From positions 1,054,001-1,118,000 of the forward strand of contig CAWCYZ010000004.1 of NCBI GenBank assembly GCA_963799925.1: 64,000 nt of DNA, written 5' to 3'. Under the pieces are notes generated by a model. That model made no database searches, was not told where the DNA came from, and was given only the letters and a program-made list of their open reading frames with translations. Positions 35,601 through 43,356 of the stretch are shown in pieces (position 1 is the first letter of the stretch; each line of letters opens with the position of its first letter). Origin of the DNA: DATBQN01 sp963799925 (lineage in GTDB: Bacteria > Acidobacteriota > Thermoanaerobaculia > Multivoradales > UBA5704). The translations under genes were made by a program, and so were the position numbers.

Positions 35601-36021
35601 CTCCATCCCGGAGACGCTCGCCGAGGGGCGCGACAACGGGCTTCTCCAGGTCTGGGAGATCTTCGAGAGCGTGCGGCTGGACGCGGACCTGGTGGTGCTC
35701 TCGGCCTGCGACACCGGGATCGGGGAGATCCGCGGCGGCGAAGGGATCATCGGGCTCACGCGGGCTTTTCAATACGCCGGCGCGCGCTCCGTGCTGGCCA
35801 GCCTCTGGCGCGTCGAGGACGAGGCCACGGCCGAGCTGATGGAGCGCTTCTACCGCCACCTGCGCGCCGGCAAGGCCAAGGACGAGGCCCTGCGGGCGGC
35901 CCAGCTCGAGCTGATCCGGCGCCCCCTCCGCGTCCCGGACGGCCGCGGCGGCTGGACCGAGCGCAACGCAGCGGCCCCGTACTTCTGGGCCGCCCTGCAG
36001 CTCGTCGGCGACGGGCGATAG
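32601..36021 (+). CDS. Secreted TPR-CHAT protein (caspase-like protease); one-base insertion near 32985
   Basis: Starts at GTG overlapping the upstream TGA. Signal peptide LWLTLVLFLPSLLSAQG. The frame changes after EDLYKAR (an extra C near 32985) and then runs KELVDKEQVEDGTTWW to the end, about 1139 residues in total. Residues about 170-600 are at least eight tetratricopeptide-type helical repeats (ARSLNDLGSIALQQGDPNRA, LLNLGKLALLNGDLEKS, SLKDLGDLAMMRGDLIGAED). Residues about 740-1139 are a CHAT domain with catalytic His in IVHFATHAYVDD and Cys in VVLSACDTGIG, the separase/caspase-type dyad. A TPR sensor with a cysteine protease suggests ligand- or partner-triggered proteolysis, here on the outer side of the inner membrane. 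Last gene of the operon. Confidence 0.88.
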
Positions 36022-36095
36022 CTTCTTCTTTGACGCGTTCGCTGAACCTTTCGGCGCGCGAACGTCGCTACCAGAGACAGGTGAAGGGATGACGC

Positions 36096-36115
36096 GGAGC
36101 CTCCCGTCAGGCTCC
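36096..36115 (+). terminator. Hairpin after the CHAT operon
   Basis: GGAGCCT (36096-36102) and AGGCTCC (36109-36115) around a 6-base loop. No U-run follows directly. It separates the CHAT operon from the beta-helix gene. Confidence 0.35.
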
Positions 36116-36157
36116 GGCCAACTTCAATTTCCCTAAACAACCTAGAGGAATGACTCC

Positions 36158-38524
36158 ATGCTGAGGAAAGCCCTGCTCCGGACCGCCATCGCCACACTTC
36201 TCGTCGCCTCGGCGACCCAAGCCCAGACTCTCGATCAGACCCTGAGCGGCTGTAACGGCGCAGCTCCCACGAGAACCATCCAGGCAACCCCCTCCACCTA
36301 CCAGTCGCTGCTCGCGGGGCTGCTCCCGGGCGACCGGCTCCAGCTCGCCGCCGGCACCTACACCCAGGGCCTCAACCTCTGGAACAAGAACGGCCAGCCC
36401 GGCCAGTGCATCGTCATCGAGGGTCCCGCGAGCGGCTCGCCCGCCCTGTTCCTGGGTAGCGATAGCTGGAACCTCGTGAGCCTCAAGGACTCGAGCTACA
36501 TCGCCCTGCGCAACCTGTCGCTCGACGGCCTGGGCAAGGACGGCGACGGCATCAAGGCCGAGGCAGGCGCCGTGTCCGTTCACCACATCCTGATCGAGGG
36601 GTTGAGCCTCAAGAACTTCAACCAGAATTTGCAAGTTGTGGGCATCAACACCAAGTGCCCGGCCTGGAACTGGGTCGTCCGGCACACTACGATCACCAGC
36701 ACGGGCACGGGTATGTACTTCGGCGGCTCTTCCGGCGAGTTCGAGTTCGCCAACTCCTTGATCGAATACAACCTCGTCTACGGCACTCTGGGCTACAACG
36801 CCGAGTTCAAGCACCAGCTCAGCCGCAACACCTCGATCGGCGTCCCGGCGACGGCCACGACGATCATCCGCCACAACACCTTCGTCAAAGAGACCGGCTC
36901 GCTCTCCGGTGCCGACGCGCGGCCGAACCTCCTCGTCGGCCATTGGCCGCTCTCGGGCGCGGGCTCCTCGGACATCTACCAGATCTACGGCAACCTCTTC
37001 TACCAGAACCCCTACGAATCGCTCTTCCAGGGGGAAGGCAACGTCGCCTTCCACGACAACCTGCTGGTGAATCGTGCGAGCGGGGGGGTGCGTATCCAGC
37101 CGCAGAACGATGTGCCCAGGAGGATCGAGCTCTTCAACAACACCGTGGTCGTCGGCGGCGGCTACACCGGCGTCTTCATCACGGGCGCCGACCCCGCCTA
37201 CCCGCAGCGCGTCATCGGCAACGCCGTCTTCGCCTCCACGCCGCTCACCGGCGGCCAGCAGAGCAACAATGTGACGGGTACCTACGCCGCGGCCTCGACC
37301 TACCTCAACAACCCCATGGCGGCTTTGGGATCGGGCCTCGACCTCTACCCGAAGACCGGCCAGCTCCAGGGCACCGCGATCGACGAGTCCGTCTTCTCCG
37401 GCCTGCTGGATTGGGACCGTGATTTCAACCAACGGTCACGGATCGCGACCTATCGGGGTGCCTACTCGGGGGATGGCGTGAACCCGGGATGGACGCCGGC
37501 GTTGGCGATCGAGCCGGAGCCGTCCACGGGCAACGTGCTGCAAAACGGTGTTCCGGTGTCGGGGATCTCGGGAGCGACCGGCAGCCAGCAGTTCTGGACG
37601 ATGAGCGTGCCTTCGGGAGCGACGAACCTGCAGTTCCAGACCTCGGGCGGCCCCGGCGACGCCGACCTGTACGTGCAGTTTGGCTCGGCGCCGACCACCA
37701 CGACCTACGACTGCGGGCCGGTCACTAGCACCAACGAGGAGACCTGCTCCTTCTCGTCGCCGGCGGCGGGCACCTGGTACGTGATGGTGCAAGGCTACGC
37801 CTCGTATTCGGGCATGACGCTCGTCGGGAGCTACCAGACGGGATCCACGGGCAACGTGCTGCAAAACGGTGTTCCGGTGTCGGGGATCTCGGGAGCGACC
37901 GACAGCCAGCAGTTCTGGACGATGAGCGTGCCTTCGGGAGCGACGAACCTGCAGTTCCAGACCTCGGGTGGTCCCGGCGACGCCGACCTGTACGTGCAGT
38001 TTGGCTCGGCGCCGACCACCACGATCTACGACTGCGGGCCGGTCACTAGCACCAACGAGGAGACCTGCTCCTTCCCGTCGCCGGCGGCCGGCACCTGGTA
38101 CGTGATGGTGGACGGCTACGCCTCGTATTCGGGCATGACGCTCGTCGGGAGCTACCAGACCTGCAATTCCATCTCGGACGTGGAGCCGAACAACAGCACC
38201 AGGGCGCCGCAGGTGATCTCGGGGGCCTGCAACCAGATCTCGGGGACGTTCCTCAACGATGCCGCGTCGCAGGTGAACGACTACTTCCTCCTGAGCGTGC
38301 CGGCGGGCCGCACGGTGACAGCGCTGCTCAACGGCCTCACGGCGGACTACGACCTGGAGATCTACAACGCGGCGGGGAGCCGGGTGGCGTACTCGACCAA
38401 CGGCGGCACGACCGCGGACCAGACGTCCTGGACCAACACGGGGGGCTCGGCGGTCAACGTCTACATCCGTGCCTACCGCTACTCGTCGACGCGCACGACC
38501 TATCAGTTGAGGGTCAGCTACTGA
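36158..38524 (+). CDS. Secreted parallel beta-helix protein with three C-terminal PPC domains
   Basis: 788 residues. Signal peptide (ATLLVASATQAQ). Residues 30-440 form a right-handed beta-helix-like domain with recurring Asn/Ser/Val turns (IALRNLSLDGLGKDGDGI, VVRHTTITSTGTGMYFG, IIRHNTFVKETG, RIELFNNTVVVGGG), as in polysaccharide-active or adhesive secreted proteins. Three bacterial pre-peptidase C-terminal domains follow: two nearly identical (about 456-562 and 563-669) and one diverged (about 672-788, VEPNNSTRAPQVISGACNQI). PPC domains usually aid secretion or surface retention. No catalytic residues of lyases are evident, so the role (glycan binding or cleavage) is open. Base composition is less GC-rich than neighbours. 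A hairpin with a T-run ends the transcript at 38598. Confidence 0.85.
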   Translation: MLRKALLRTAIATLLVASATQAQTLDQTLSGCNGAAPTRTIQATPSTYQSLLAGLLPGDRLQLAAGTYTQGLNLWNKNGQPGQCIVIEGPASGSPALFLGSDSWNLVSLKDSSYIALRNLSLDGLGKDGDGIKAEAGAVSVHHILIEGLSLKNFNQNLQVVGINTKCPAWNWVVRHTTITSTGTGMYFGGSSGEFEFANSLIEYNLVYGTLGYNAEFKHQLSRNTSIGVPATATTIIRHNTFVKETGSLSGADARPNLLVGHWPLSGAGSSDIYQIYGNLFYQNPYESLFQGEGNVAFHDNLLVNRASGGVRIQPQNDVPRRIELFNNTVVVGGGYTGVFITGADPAYPQRVIGNAVFASTPLTGGQQSNNVTGTYAAASTYLNNPMAALGSGLDLYPKTGQLQGTAIDESVFSGLLDWDRDFNQRSRIATYRGAYSGDGVNPGWTPALAIEPEPSTGNVLQNGVPVSGISGATGSQQFWTMSVPSGATNLQFQTSGGPGDADLYVQFGSAPTTTTYDCGPVTSTNEETCSFSSPAAGTWYVMVQGYASYSGMTLVGSYQTGSTGNVLQNGVPVSGISGATDSQQFWTMSVPSGATNLQFQTSGGPGDADLYVQFGSAPTTTIYDCGPVTSTNEETCSFPSPAAGTWYVMVDGYASYSGMTLVGSYQTCNSISDVEPNNSTRAPQVISGACNQISGTFLNDAASQVNDYFLLSVPAGRTVTALLNGLTADYDLEIYNAAGSRVAYSTNGGTTADQTSWTNTGGSAVNVYIRAYRYSSTRTTYQLRVSY
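37523..38164 (+). repeat. Two nearly identical 321-bp units encoding PPC domains
   Basis: Unit 1 is 37523-37843 and unit 2 is 37844-38164, exactly 107 codons each. They differ at only a handful of bases (for example ACC-GGC versus ACC-GAC, and CAA-GGC versus GAC-GGC). Near identity at DNA level indicates recent duplication or gene conversion within the gene. Confidence 0.9.
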
Positions 38525-38597
38525 CTGACCGCGCCCGGCGGTTCGGAGAGTTGAGGTTACGGGGCAAGCCTGGGGTGACTCCCAGGTGATCGTAGGA

Positions 38598-38628
38598 GAG
38601 GGCGGCCGCACGGCCGCCCTCGTCTTTT
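38598..38628 (+). terminator. Rho-independent terminator
   Basis: GAGGGCGGCCG (38598-38608), loop CA, CGGCCGCCCTC (38611-38621), followed by GTCTTTT. An 11-bp perfect stem with a T-rich tail ends the beta-helix transcript. Confidence 0.85.
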
Positions 38629-38635
38629 GCGAAGG

Positions 38636-38808
38636 GCCCGTCCTCAGAACAGACCGAGCTGCAGGCGCGCCGCTTCGATCATCATGTTCTGATCCCACTG
38701 CGGGTCGAAGACGACCTCGATGTCGGCCTGGCGGACGCCGGCGATCTCCTCGACTTTGGTCTTTGACGTCGCCGGCGAGGACCGGGCCCATGCCGCAGCC
38801 GGGGGCGG
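38636..38808 (-). pseudogene. Truncated duplicate of the sufT 3' end
   Basis: 173 bp match 39977-40148 with only a few differences, including an extra T at 38764 that breaks the frame. It encodes the last 53 or so residues of sufT (KTKVEEIAGVRQADIEVVFD, then WDQNMMIEAARLQLGLF). The two copies are in the same orientation and bracket the MNT/HepT pair. It is a remnant, not a gene, and suggests the cassette arrived with, or caused, a duplication of the sufT tail. The match begins a few bases past the sufT stop and ends abruptly at GGGGGCGG. Confidence 0.85.
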
Positions 38809-38965
38809 AGAGGACGGCGCGGCGAGCGCGGCCGGAAAGCTGGCGCGCGGGCTCGGCGGCCACCTCAGCGCATCTTGCTCCGAGAAGGGTGTCACGGGCG
38901 GGATCATTCCTGGGCAGGGCGGGGCGAGGCAAGCGGCGCGATAGACTGCGCCCGAGGAGAGGCCG

Positions 38966-39412
38966 ATGGCGGAGAGCGAGGCAAAGGACCCGGAGACGGT
39001 GCTGCGCGAGCGGCTCGCGGGCTATTTCGCCGCCCACCCGGATCTCGGGATCGCCTCGGTGTACCTCTTCGGCAGCCACGCCGAGGGCCGCGACCATCGC
39101 GAGAGCGACATCGACGTGGCCGTCCTCCTCTCCTGGAAGCGTTACCCGACGGCGCGCGACCGCTTCGAGGCCCGCGTGAGCCTCGGCTCCGAGCTGATCT
39201 CCGCCCTCAACTTCAACGAGGTCGACGTGGTGATCCTGAACGACCTGCCGCCGCTCTTCGGACGGCGGATCGTATGGGAGGGTGTGCGGGTCTACCTCGG
39301 CGACCCGCAGGCGGACCTCGACTTCCTCTGCAACGTCCAGCTGCTCGCCGCCGATCTCGCCCCGTGGTTGGAACGGATGCAGAAGATCAAACTGGCGGCG
39401 CTGCGGCGATGA
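38966..39412 (+). CDS. mntA: MNT-family nucleotidyltransferase antitoxin
   Basis: 148 residues. Gly36-Ser37, ten residues, then Asp48-Ile-Asp50 (LFGSHAEGRDHRESDIDVAV) is the GSX10DXD signature of minimal nucleotidyltransferases. In MntA-HepT systems this enzyme AMPylates a Tyr on the HepT toxin and neutralises it. The C-terminal helical part (NVQLLAADLAPWLERMQKIK) is usual. A good ribosome site (GAGGAGAGG) precedes the ATG. Overlaps hepT by ATGA. The cassette sits between two copies of the sufT tail. Confidence 0.88.
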   Translation: MAESEAKDPETVLRERLAGYFAAHPDLGIASVYLFGSHAEGRDHRESDIDVAVLLSWKRYPTARDRFEARVSLGSELISALNFNEVDVVILNDLPPLFGRRIVWEGVRVYLGDPQADLDFLCNVQLLAADLAPWLERMQKIKLAALRR

Positions 39413-39829
39413 GCCGGCTGATCGAGCGCCTGGCCGAGCTGCGGCGCAACCTGGTACATCTGCGCAAGCTACGGCCCGAGGTCAAAGGAGCCGAGCAGCT
39501 GCGCGAGGACCTGTCGCTGCGCAACGATGTCCTCCACTCGCTGCAGCTGGTCTGTCAAATCGTCATCGATCTCGCCGGCGAGCTGAGCTGCCCAGCGCGG
39601 CAGACGGTTCGAGAACTACGCCGATGCGGTTCGTGCCCTGACCGCCTACGAGGAGTTCCCGCCGGAGGTGATCCGCACCCTGGTGCGACTGCCCGGATTC
39701 CGCAACGTGCTCGTGCACGAATACGTGTCGCTCGACTTCGATCGCGTGATCGAGGCTCTCGAGGATCTCGGCCCGGTCGAAGCCTTCGCCGCCGGTGTCG
39801 CCGCGCTGGTCGAACGCGGCGAGGTCTGA
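39409..39829 (+). CDS. hepT: HepT-like toxin; one-base insertion near 39590
   Basis: About 139 residues when read through one frame change. The first part, MSRLIERLAELRRNLVHLRK ... LRNDVLHSLQLVCQIVIDLA, matches the HepT helical bundle. An extra T near 39590 shifts the frame; afterwards RRFENYADAVRALTAYEEFP leads to RNVLVHEY, the canonical RX4HXY motif of HEPN ribonucleases, whose Tyr is the AMPylation target. The family cleaves RNA or tRNA ends and inhibits growth unless modified by MntA. The catalytic motif is intact, so the shift is either sequence error or an inactivating change. Confidence 0.8.
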
Positions 39830-39984
39830 AGCCGCCGCGCGAGCGGCAGGCCGTTCGCGCGAGCGCCGGAAGGCGCCGGGATCTCGGCGCCCCAGGGGAG
39901 GCGGAGGAGGATCCCAGCCGGGCTGAGATGCAGTAGCCAACGGGGAAAGGAAGGAGCTACCCACCGCGCGAAGCGCGCCCGTCC

Positions 39985-40603
39985 TCAGAACAGACCGAGC
40001 TGCAGGCGCGCCGCCTCGGTCATCATGTTCTGATCCCACTGCGGGTCGAAGACGACCTCGACGTCGGCTTGGCGGACGCCGGCGATCTCCTCGACTTTGG
40101 TCTTGACGTCGCCGGCGAGGACCGGGCCCATGCCGCAGCCGGGGGCGGTGAGCGTCATCTGGATGACCACCCGGTTGCCGCCGTCCGGCAGCTCGGTCAC
40201 CTCGCAGGTGTAGACCAGCCCCAGGTCGACGATGTTGACCGGGATCTCGGGGTCGTAACAGGTGCGCAGCGCCGCCCACACGCGGTCCTCGATCGATCCC
40301 GCGAGGCCATGGCCGGTCTGGCTCGCCTGGCTCGCGGACGCCGCCGCCCGCCGGTCCCGCGCCCGGGTCGGCCGCCGGCGCGGCCTCGGTGCCGGGCGCC
40401 GGCAGAGGCCCTTTGCCGATCGCGTCGGCGCTCTTCTCGTCGACCCGCAGGAGCTGGCCGTACTCGGTCATCACCGTGTAGCTGCCGCCGAGCGACTGGG
40501 TGATGCGCACGTGGGTGCCGGCGGGGAGGATCGTCGGCGTCCCCTGGGGGATCTCGACGACGCGGCAGTCGCGGCTGACGACGGCGTACTCTTGGGACTG
40601 CAT
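39985..40603 (-). CDS. sufT: SufT-like Fe-S assembly protein (MIP18/DUF59 family); frameshift in the linker
   Basis: About 205 residues across one frame change. N-terminal SufT-specific domain: REPEATED hydrophobic pattern QEYAVVSRDCRVVEIPQGTP and TILPAGTHVRITQSLGGSYT. An Ala/Pro/Gly linker (about 40320-40390) contains the frameshift. The C-terminal DUF59 domain has EDRVWAALRTCYDPEIPVN, VDLGLVYTCEV, and LTAPGCGMGPVLAGDV with the conserved Cys. It takes part in Fe-S cluster maturation of target proteins. No other suf genes are here. The length is 3n+1, consistent with one extra base. Its last 172 bases are duplicated at 38636-38808. The segment 39830-39976 between hepT and sufT shows no gene. 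Confidence 0.82.
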
Positions 40604-40716
40604 GGCGGCGTGACTCTCGGGGTTTCGGATGGCGAGTCGGGTATCGGCCTGCCGGGCCGCCGGGCGGCGCCCTCGAATCGAGCTTAGCACAGGGGGAGAG
40701 GCGGGCTTGACCGGCC

Positions 40717-40725
40717 TGCTACCAT
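40717..40725 (+). promoter_or_regulatory. Extended -10 element six bases before a start codon
   Basis: TGC then TACCAT (40720-40725), six bases, then the ATG at 40732. The position implies a leaderless transcript. No Shine-Dalgarno-like sequence. Confidence 0.4.
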
Positions 40726-40731
40726 GGCGAG

Positions 40732-41193
40732 ATGAGATATCTGGTGACCGCCCGCGTCCGCCCCGGGCGCGAGGCCGCGCTCCTCCAGGCGATCGAGGAG
40801 GGGAAGCTCGGCCGGGGATCGGTGGCGGGCGGCGAGTACCTGCACGACATGGCCCGCGCCCGGCGGGCCGGGGACGGCGCGGCGCGCTGGGTCGAGGTCT
40901 GCTTCTGCGACGTCCCGCTCGACGAGGAGCGGCCGTACTGGGAGGAGTTCTTCGAGCTGGTCCGCGTCCAGGACGCCCACCGCCGCAGCCGCTGCCGCGA
41001 CCTGACCGGCGAGGAGCCGTGGGCCTGCTGCGACTGCGACTGCTCGGCGCGGCTGGAGGAGCGGATGGAGGCCTGGGGCCCGCCGTTCCTCGAGACGCTG
41101 CGCGCCGCGGTCGGCGCGCAGGCCGTTGGCAACGTCGCGGGGCCCTCCGGGGGCGGCGGACCGCGCGCCCGTTGCGCCAGCGAAGCGCGCTGA
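40732..41193 (+). CDS. Conserved hypothetical protein with Cys-rich CCDCDC motif
   Basis: 153 residues. MRYLVTARVRPGREAALLQA at the N-terminus and YWEEFFELVRVQDAHRRSRC in the middle give a ferredoxin-like alpha/beta pattern. EPWACCDCDCSARLEER near residue 98 carries four closely spaced cysteines that could bind a metal. I recall similar conserved unknowns in several phyla but no experimental function. The C-terminal 25 residues are Gly/Ala/Arg-rich and variable. The TGA overlaps the next ATG (TGATG), so it is likely co-translated with the esterase. Confidence 0.7.
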   Translation: MRYLVTARVRPGREAALLQAIEEGKLGRGSVAGGEYLHDMARARRAGDGAARWVEVCFCDVPLDEERPYWEEFFELVRVQDAHRRSRCRDLTGEEPWACCDCDCSARLEERMEAWGPPFLETLRAAVGAQAVGNVAGPSGGGGPRARCASEAR

Positions 41194-42277
41194 TGCTCCG
41201 CCGGCTGTTCTCCGCCTCCTGGCGCTCGCCGCCGTCCTGCTGGCGCCGCTCGCCGCCGGGCCGGCGCTCGCCGCCGATCCGCCCGGCTGGAAGCGGCTCG
41301 AGATCCCGGCGACCGGCTCCTACCTCTGGCGCTACCTGCCGCGGAGCCTCGATCCGTCGGCGCCGGCGCCGGTCGTCCTCTTCCTCCACGGCGCCGGCGG
41401 CACCCCCGACCTCTACAAGAACTTCGTCCAGGAGTCGGCCGAGGCCTCGCGGGCGGTCGTGGCGATGCCGAAGTCGAGCTCCGACCTCGGCTGGGGCCTG
41501 GGCGCCGACGAGCAGACGGTCGCCGAGAGCCTGCGCCTGGTGAAGGCCGACCTCGCGCCCGTCCTCACCGACGGCCTGCGCACCTCGATCGCCGGCCATT
41601 CGGCGGGCGGCGCCTACGCCTATCTCCTCGCCTACGGCGGCGCGGCGCGCTACAGCGCGGTCTTCACCCTCTCGGCGCCCTACTACCCGGTGCCGGCGGT
41701 CGCCGATCCGGCCTACGCCGCGCCCATCCGCATGTATTACGGCTCGACCGACCCCAACTTCACGGGCGGCGCCCAGGCGCAGCTCACGGCGCAGTGGGAC
41801 CGCCTCAAGGTGCCGTGGCAGGAGGACGTCGCCGCCGGCTTCGGCCACAACACCTGGCCGCTCGCCTCGATGATGGCGGGGTTCGCGTTCCTGGTGGGGA
41901 AGAGCTACCCGGCGGCGCCGCCGCCCTGCGTGCCCGGGCCGGCCGTCCTCTGCCTCCTCGGCGGCCGCTTCCGCGTCGAGGCGACCTGGCGCGACGCCCA
42001 GGGCGACGCCGGCGCCGGCATGGCCGCCGGCTGCCCCGCCGACGGCTCGGGCCTCTTCTGGTTCTTCTCGCCGGACAACTGGGAAATGATGGTCAAGGCG
42101 ATCGACGGCTGCGCCGTCAACCAGCGCTACTGGGTGTTCCTGGCGGCGACGACCGACGTCGGCTACACGCTGACGGTGACCGACACCCGGACCGGCGCGA
42201 TGCAGCGCTACGAGAACCCGTACGGCCACGCCGCGCCGGCGGTCGACGACACCAGCGCGTTCGCCACCTGTCCCTAG
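41193..42277 (+). CDS. Secreted alpha/beta-hydrolase esterase with extra C-terminal domain; frame change in the signal peptide
   Basis: About 360 residues. The ATG at 41193 overlaps the previous stop; after MLRRL the frame changes near 41210 and the signal peptide continues (LLALAAVLLAPLAAGPALAA). The hydrolase domain has the oxyanion region LFLHGAGGTPD, the nucleophile elbow IAGHSAGGAYAY and a late His in GFGHNTWP, as in PHB-depolymerase/feruloyl-esterase-like enzymes. After about residue 265 comes a 110-residue module (LCLLGGRFRVEATWRDAQGD, FWFFSPDNWEMMVKAIDGCA, VDDTSAFATCP) that I associate with secreted proteins of Acidobacteriota; its role is unknown. Acts outside the cytoplasm on an unidentified ester. 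Confidence 0.8.
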
Positions 42278-42311
42278 CGGCAGGCCGATTCAAACCGATC
42301 TGTAATGGAAC

Positions 42312-42331
42312 GGGGCGCCCGTGGGCGCCCC
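42312..42331. terminator. Strong hairpin between convergent genes
   Basis: GGGGCGCCC, loop GT, GGGCGCCCC: a perfect 9-bp stem between the esterase stop (42277) and the membrane-protein stop (42368). No T-run; probably a bidirectional terminator. Confidence 0.6.
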
Positions 42332-42367
42332 GTGAACCTGCCATGGCCGGCGCGCCGTTCGGCGTGC

Positions 42368-43132
42368 CTAGTGCTTGTCGGCGAAGGTCACCATCGCCGC
42401 GGTGCCCTTGTCGTCGGTCGAGAGGATGACGCTCACCTGCCGCTTGCCGTCGTCCGATTTGCCGGAGACGGTGCCGCCGTCCTTGCCGTTGGCGTTGTAG
42501 GTGGTCTTCTCGACCTTCAACCCCGAAGACTTCAGCTGCGACTCGTAGAAGTCCATCACCTGGGTGACCGAGTCCTTGGTCGAGACGGTGAAGGCGCCCG
42601 AATGGCCGTCGGAGGTGTTGGCGTCGAAGGTCCCCTGCGCCGCCGATCCGGGGTAGTTCGGCACGAAGGAGGGGAGGTTCTTCGGCGCCGTTCCGACGCC
42701 GGCCGCGAGCACCGACTGGTTCCCCTTCTCGTCGGTCACCTTGATGACGCCGCCGTCCTTGCTGTTGCCGTCGATCGTCATCGAGCCCTTGTCGGTCTTG
42801 AACGACAGCTTGCCGTTCTTGATGTCCTCGAGGTTCACCGTCGCGGTCTCGCCGGTCTTCTTGTTCTTGACCGTGATGGTCCCCGTCGAGTCGTCCTTGC
42901 TCACCAGCTCGAGGTCCGGGTTGGCGCGCACCAGCATCTCGGCGCCGAACATGGCGGGGTTCTTCTGCGCCTTGTCGACGAACTTCTTGCCGATGTATCC
43001 GAGGACGCCGAAGCCGATGATGCCGAGGACGACGATCACGCCGCAGCCGATGGCGATCCAGCCGAGGGGTCCCATGCCCTTCTTCGGGGGAGGAGGAGGA
43101 ACCGCGCTTCCCTGCGAATAGTCGACGCTCAT
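42368..43132 (-). CDS. Membrane-anchored hypothetical protein
   Basis: 254 residues. A short Pro-rich cytoplasmic start (GSAVPPPPPKKGMG), one transmembrane helix at about 24-47 (WIAIGCGVIVVLGIIGFGVL), then a Lys/Asp/Thr-rich outer part. The first outer half has beta-rich repeats (GTITVKNKKTGETATVNLED, GSMTIDGNSKDGGVIKV); the second (about 165-250) has VMDFYESQLKSSGLKVEKTT, a fold common in acidobacterial hypothetical proteins. No enzymatic motif. GAGGAG lies ahead of the ATG. Function unknown; a periplasmic sensor or scaffold is possible. Confidence 0.7.
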   Translation of the reverse strand: MSVDYSQGSAVPPPPPKKGMGPLGWIAIGCGVIVVLGIIGFGVLGYIGKKFVDKAQKNPAMFGAEMLVRANPDLELVSKDDSTGTITVKNKKTGETATVNLEDIKNGKLSFKTDKGSMTIDGNSKDGGVIKVTDEKGNQSVLAAGVGTAPKNLPSFVPNYPGSAAQGTFDANTSDGHSGAFTVSTKDSVTQVMDFYESQLKSSGLKVEKTTYNANGKDGGTVSGKSDDGKRQVSVILSTDDKGTAAMVTFADKH

Positions 43133-43216
43133 GGAGAGTCTCCTCGAGACAGAGGGTTGATGGATGGGCGGCGAGACGATAGCACGCGCCGGCCGGCGCC
43201 TCCAAGCCGGGGGGGT

Positions 43217-43311
43217 ACAGGTCCGTTGGGTCCCGAGGACGGCCGCCTGGAAGGGGGTTCGGGAGGGTGGTCCCGAGGGCGGTCGCCCGCAGCGGACCCA
43301 ACGGACCCAGT
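43217..43311. repeat. MITE-like palindromic element, copy 2
   Basis: 95 bp, about 93% identical by eye to copy 1 (11112-11207) in the same orientation, ending ACCCAACGGACCCAGT. It lies between the membrane protein and the NmrA-like gene. Confidence 0.8.
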
Positions 43312-43356
43312 AGCCGGGGGCTGGGAACGCGGGGCTCGGGCGGCGCGGCGAGCCGT

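Noticed and set aside
39563..42229. An 888-residue minus-strand frame over the esterase region
   Set aside because: Only its part from 40603 down to about 40350 is real (the sufT N-terminus). The rest is antisense to the plus-strand esterase.
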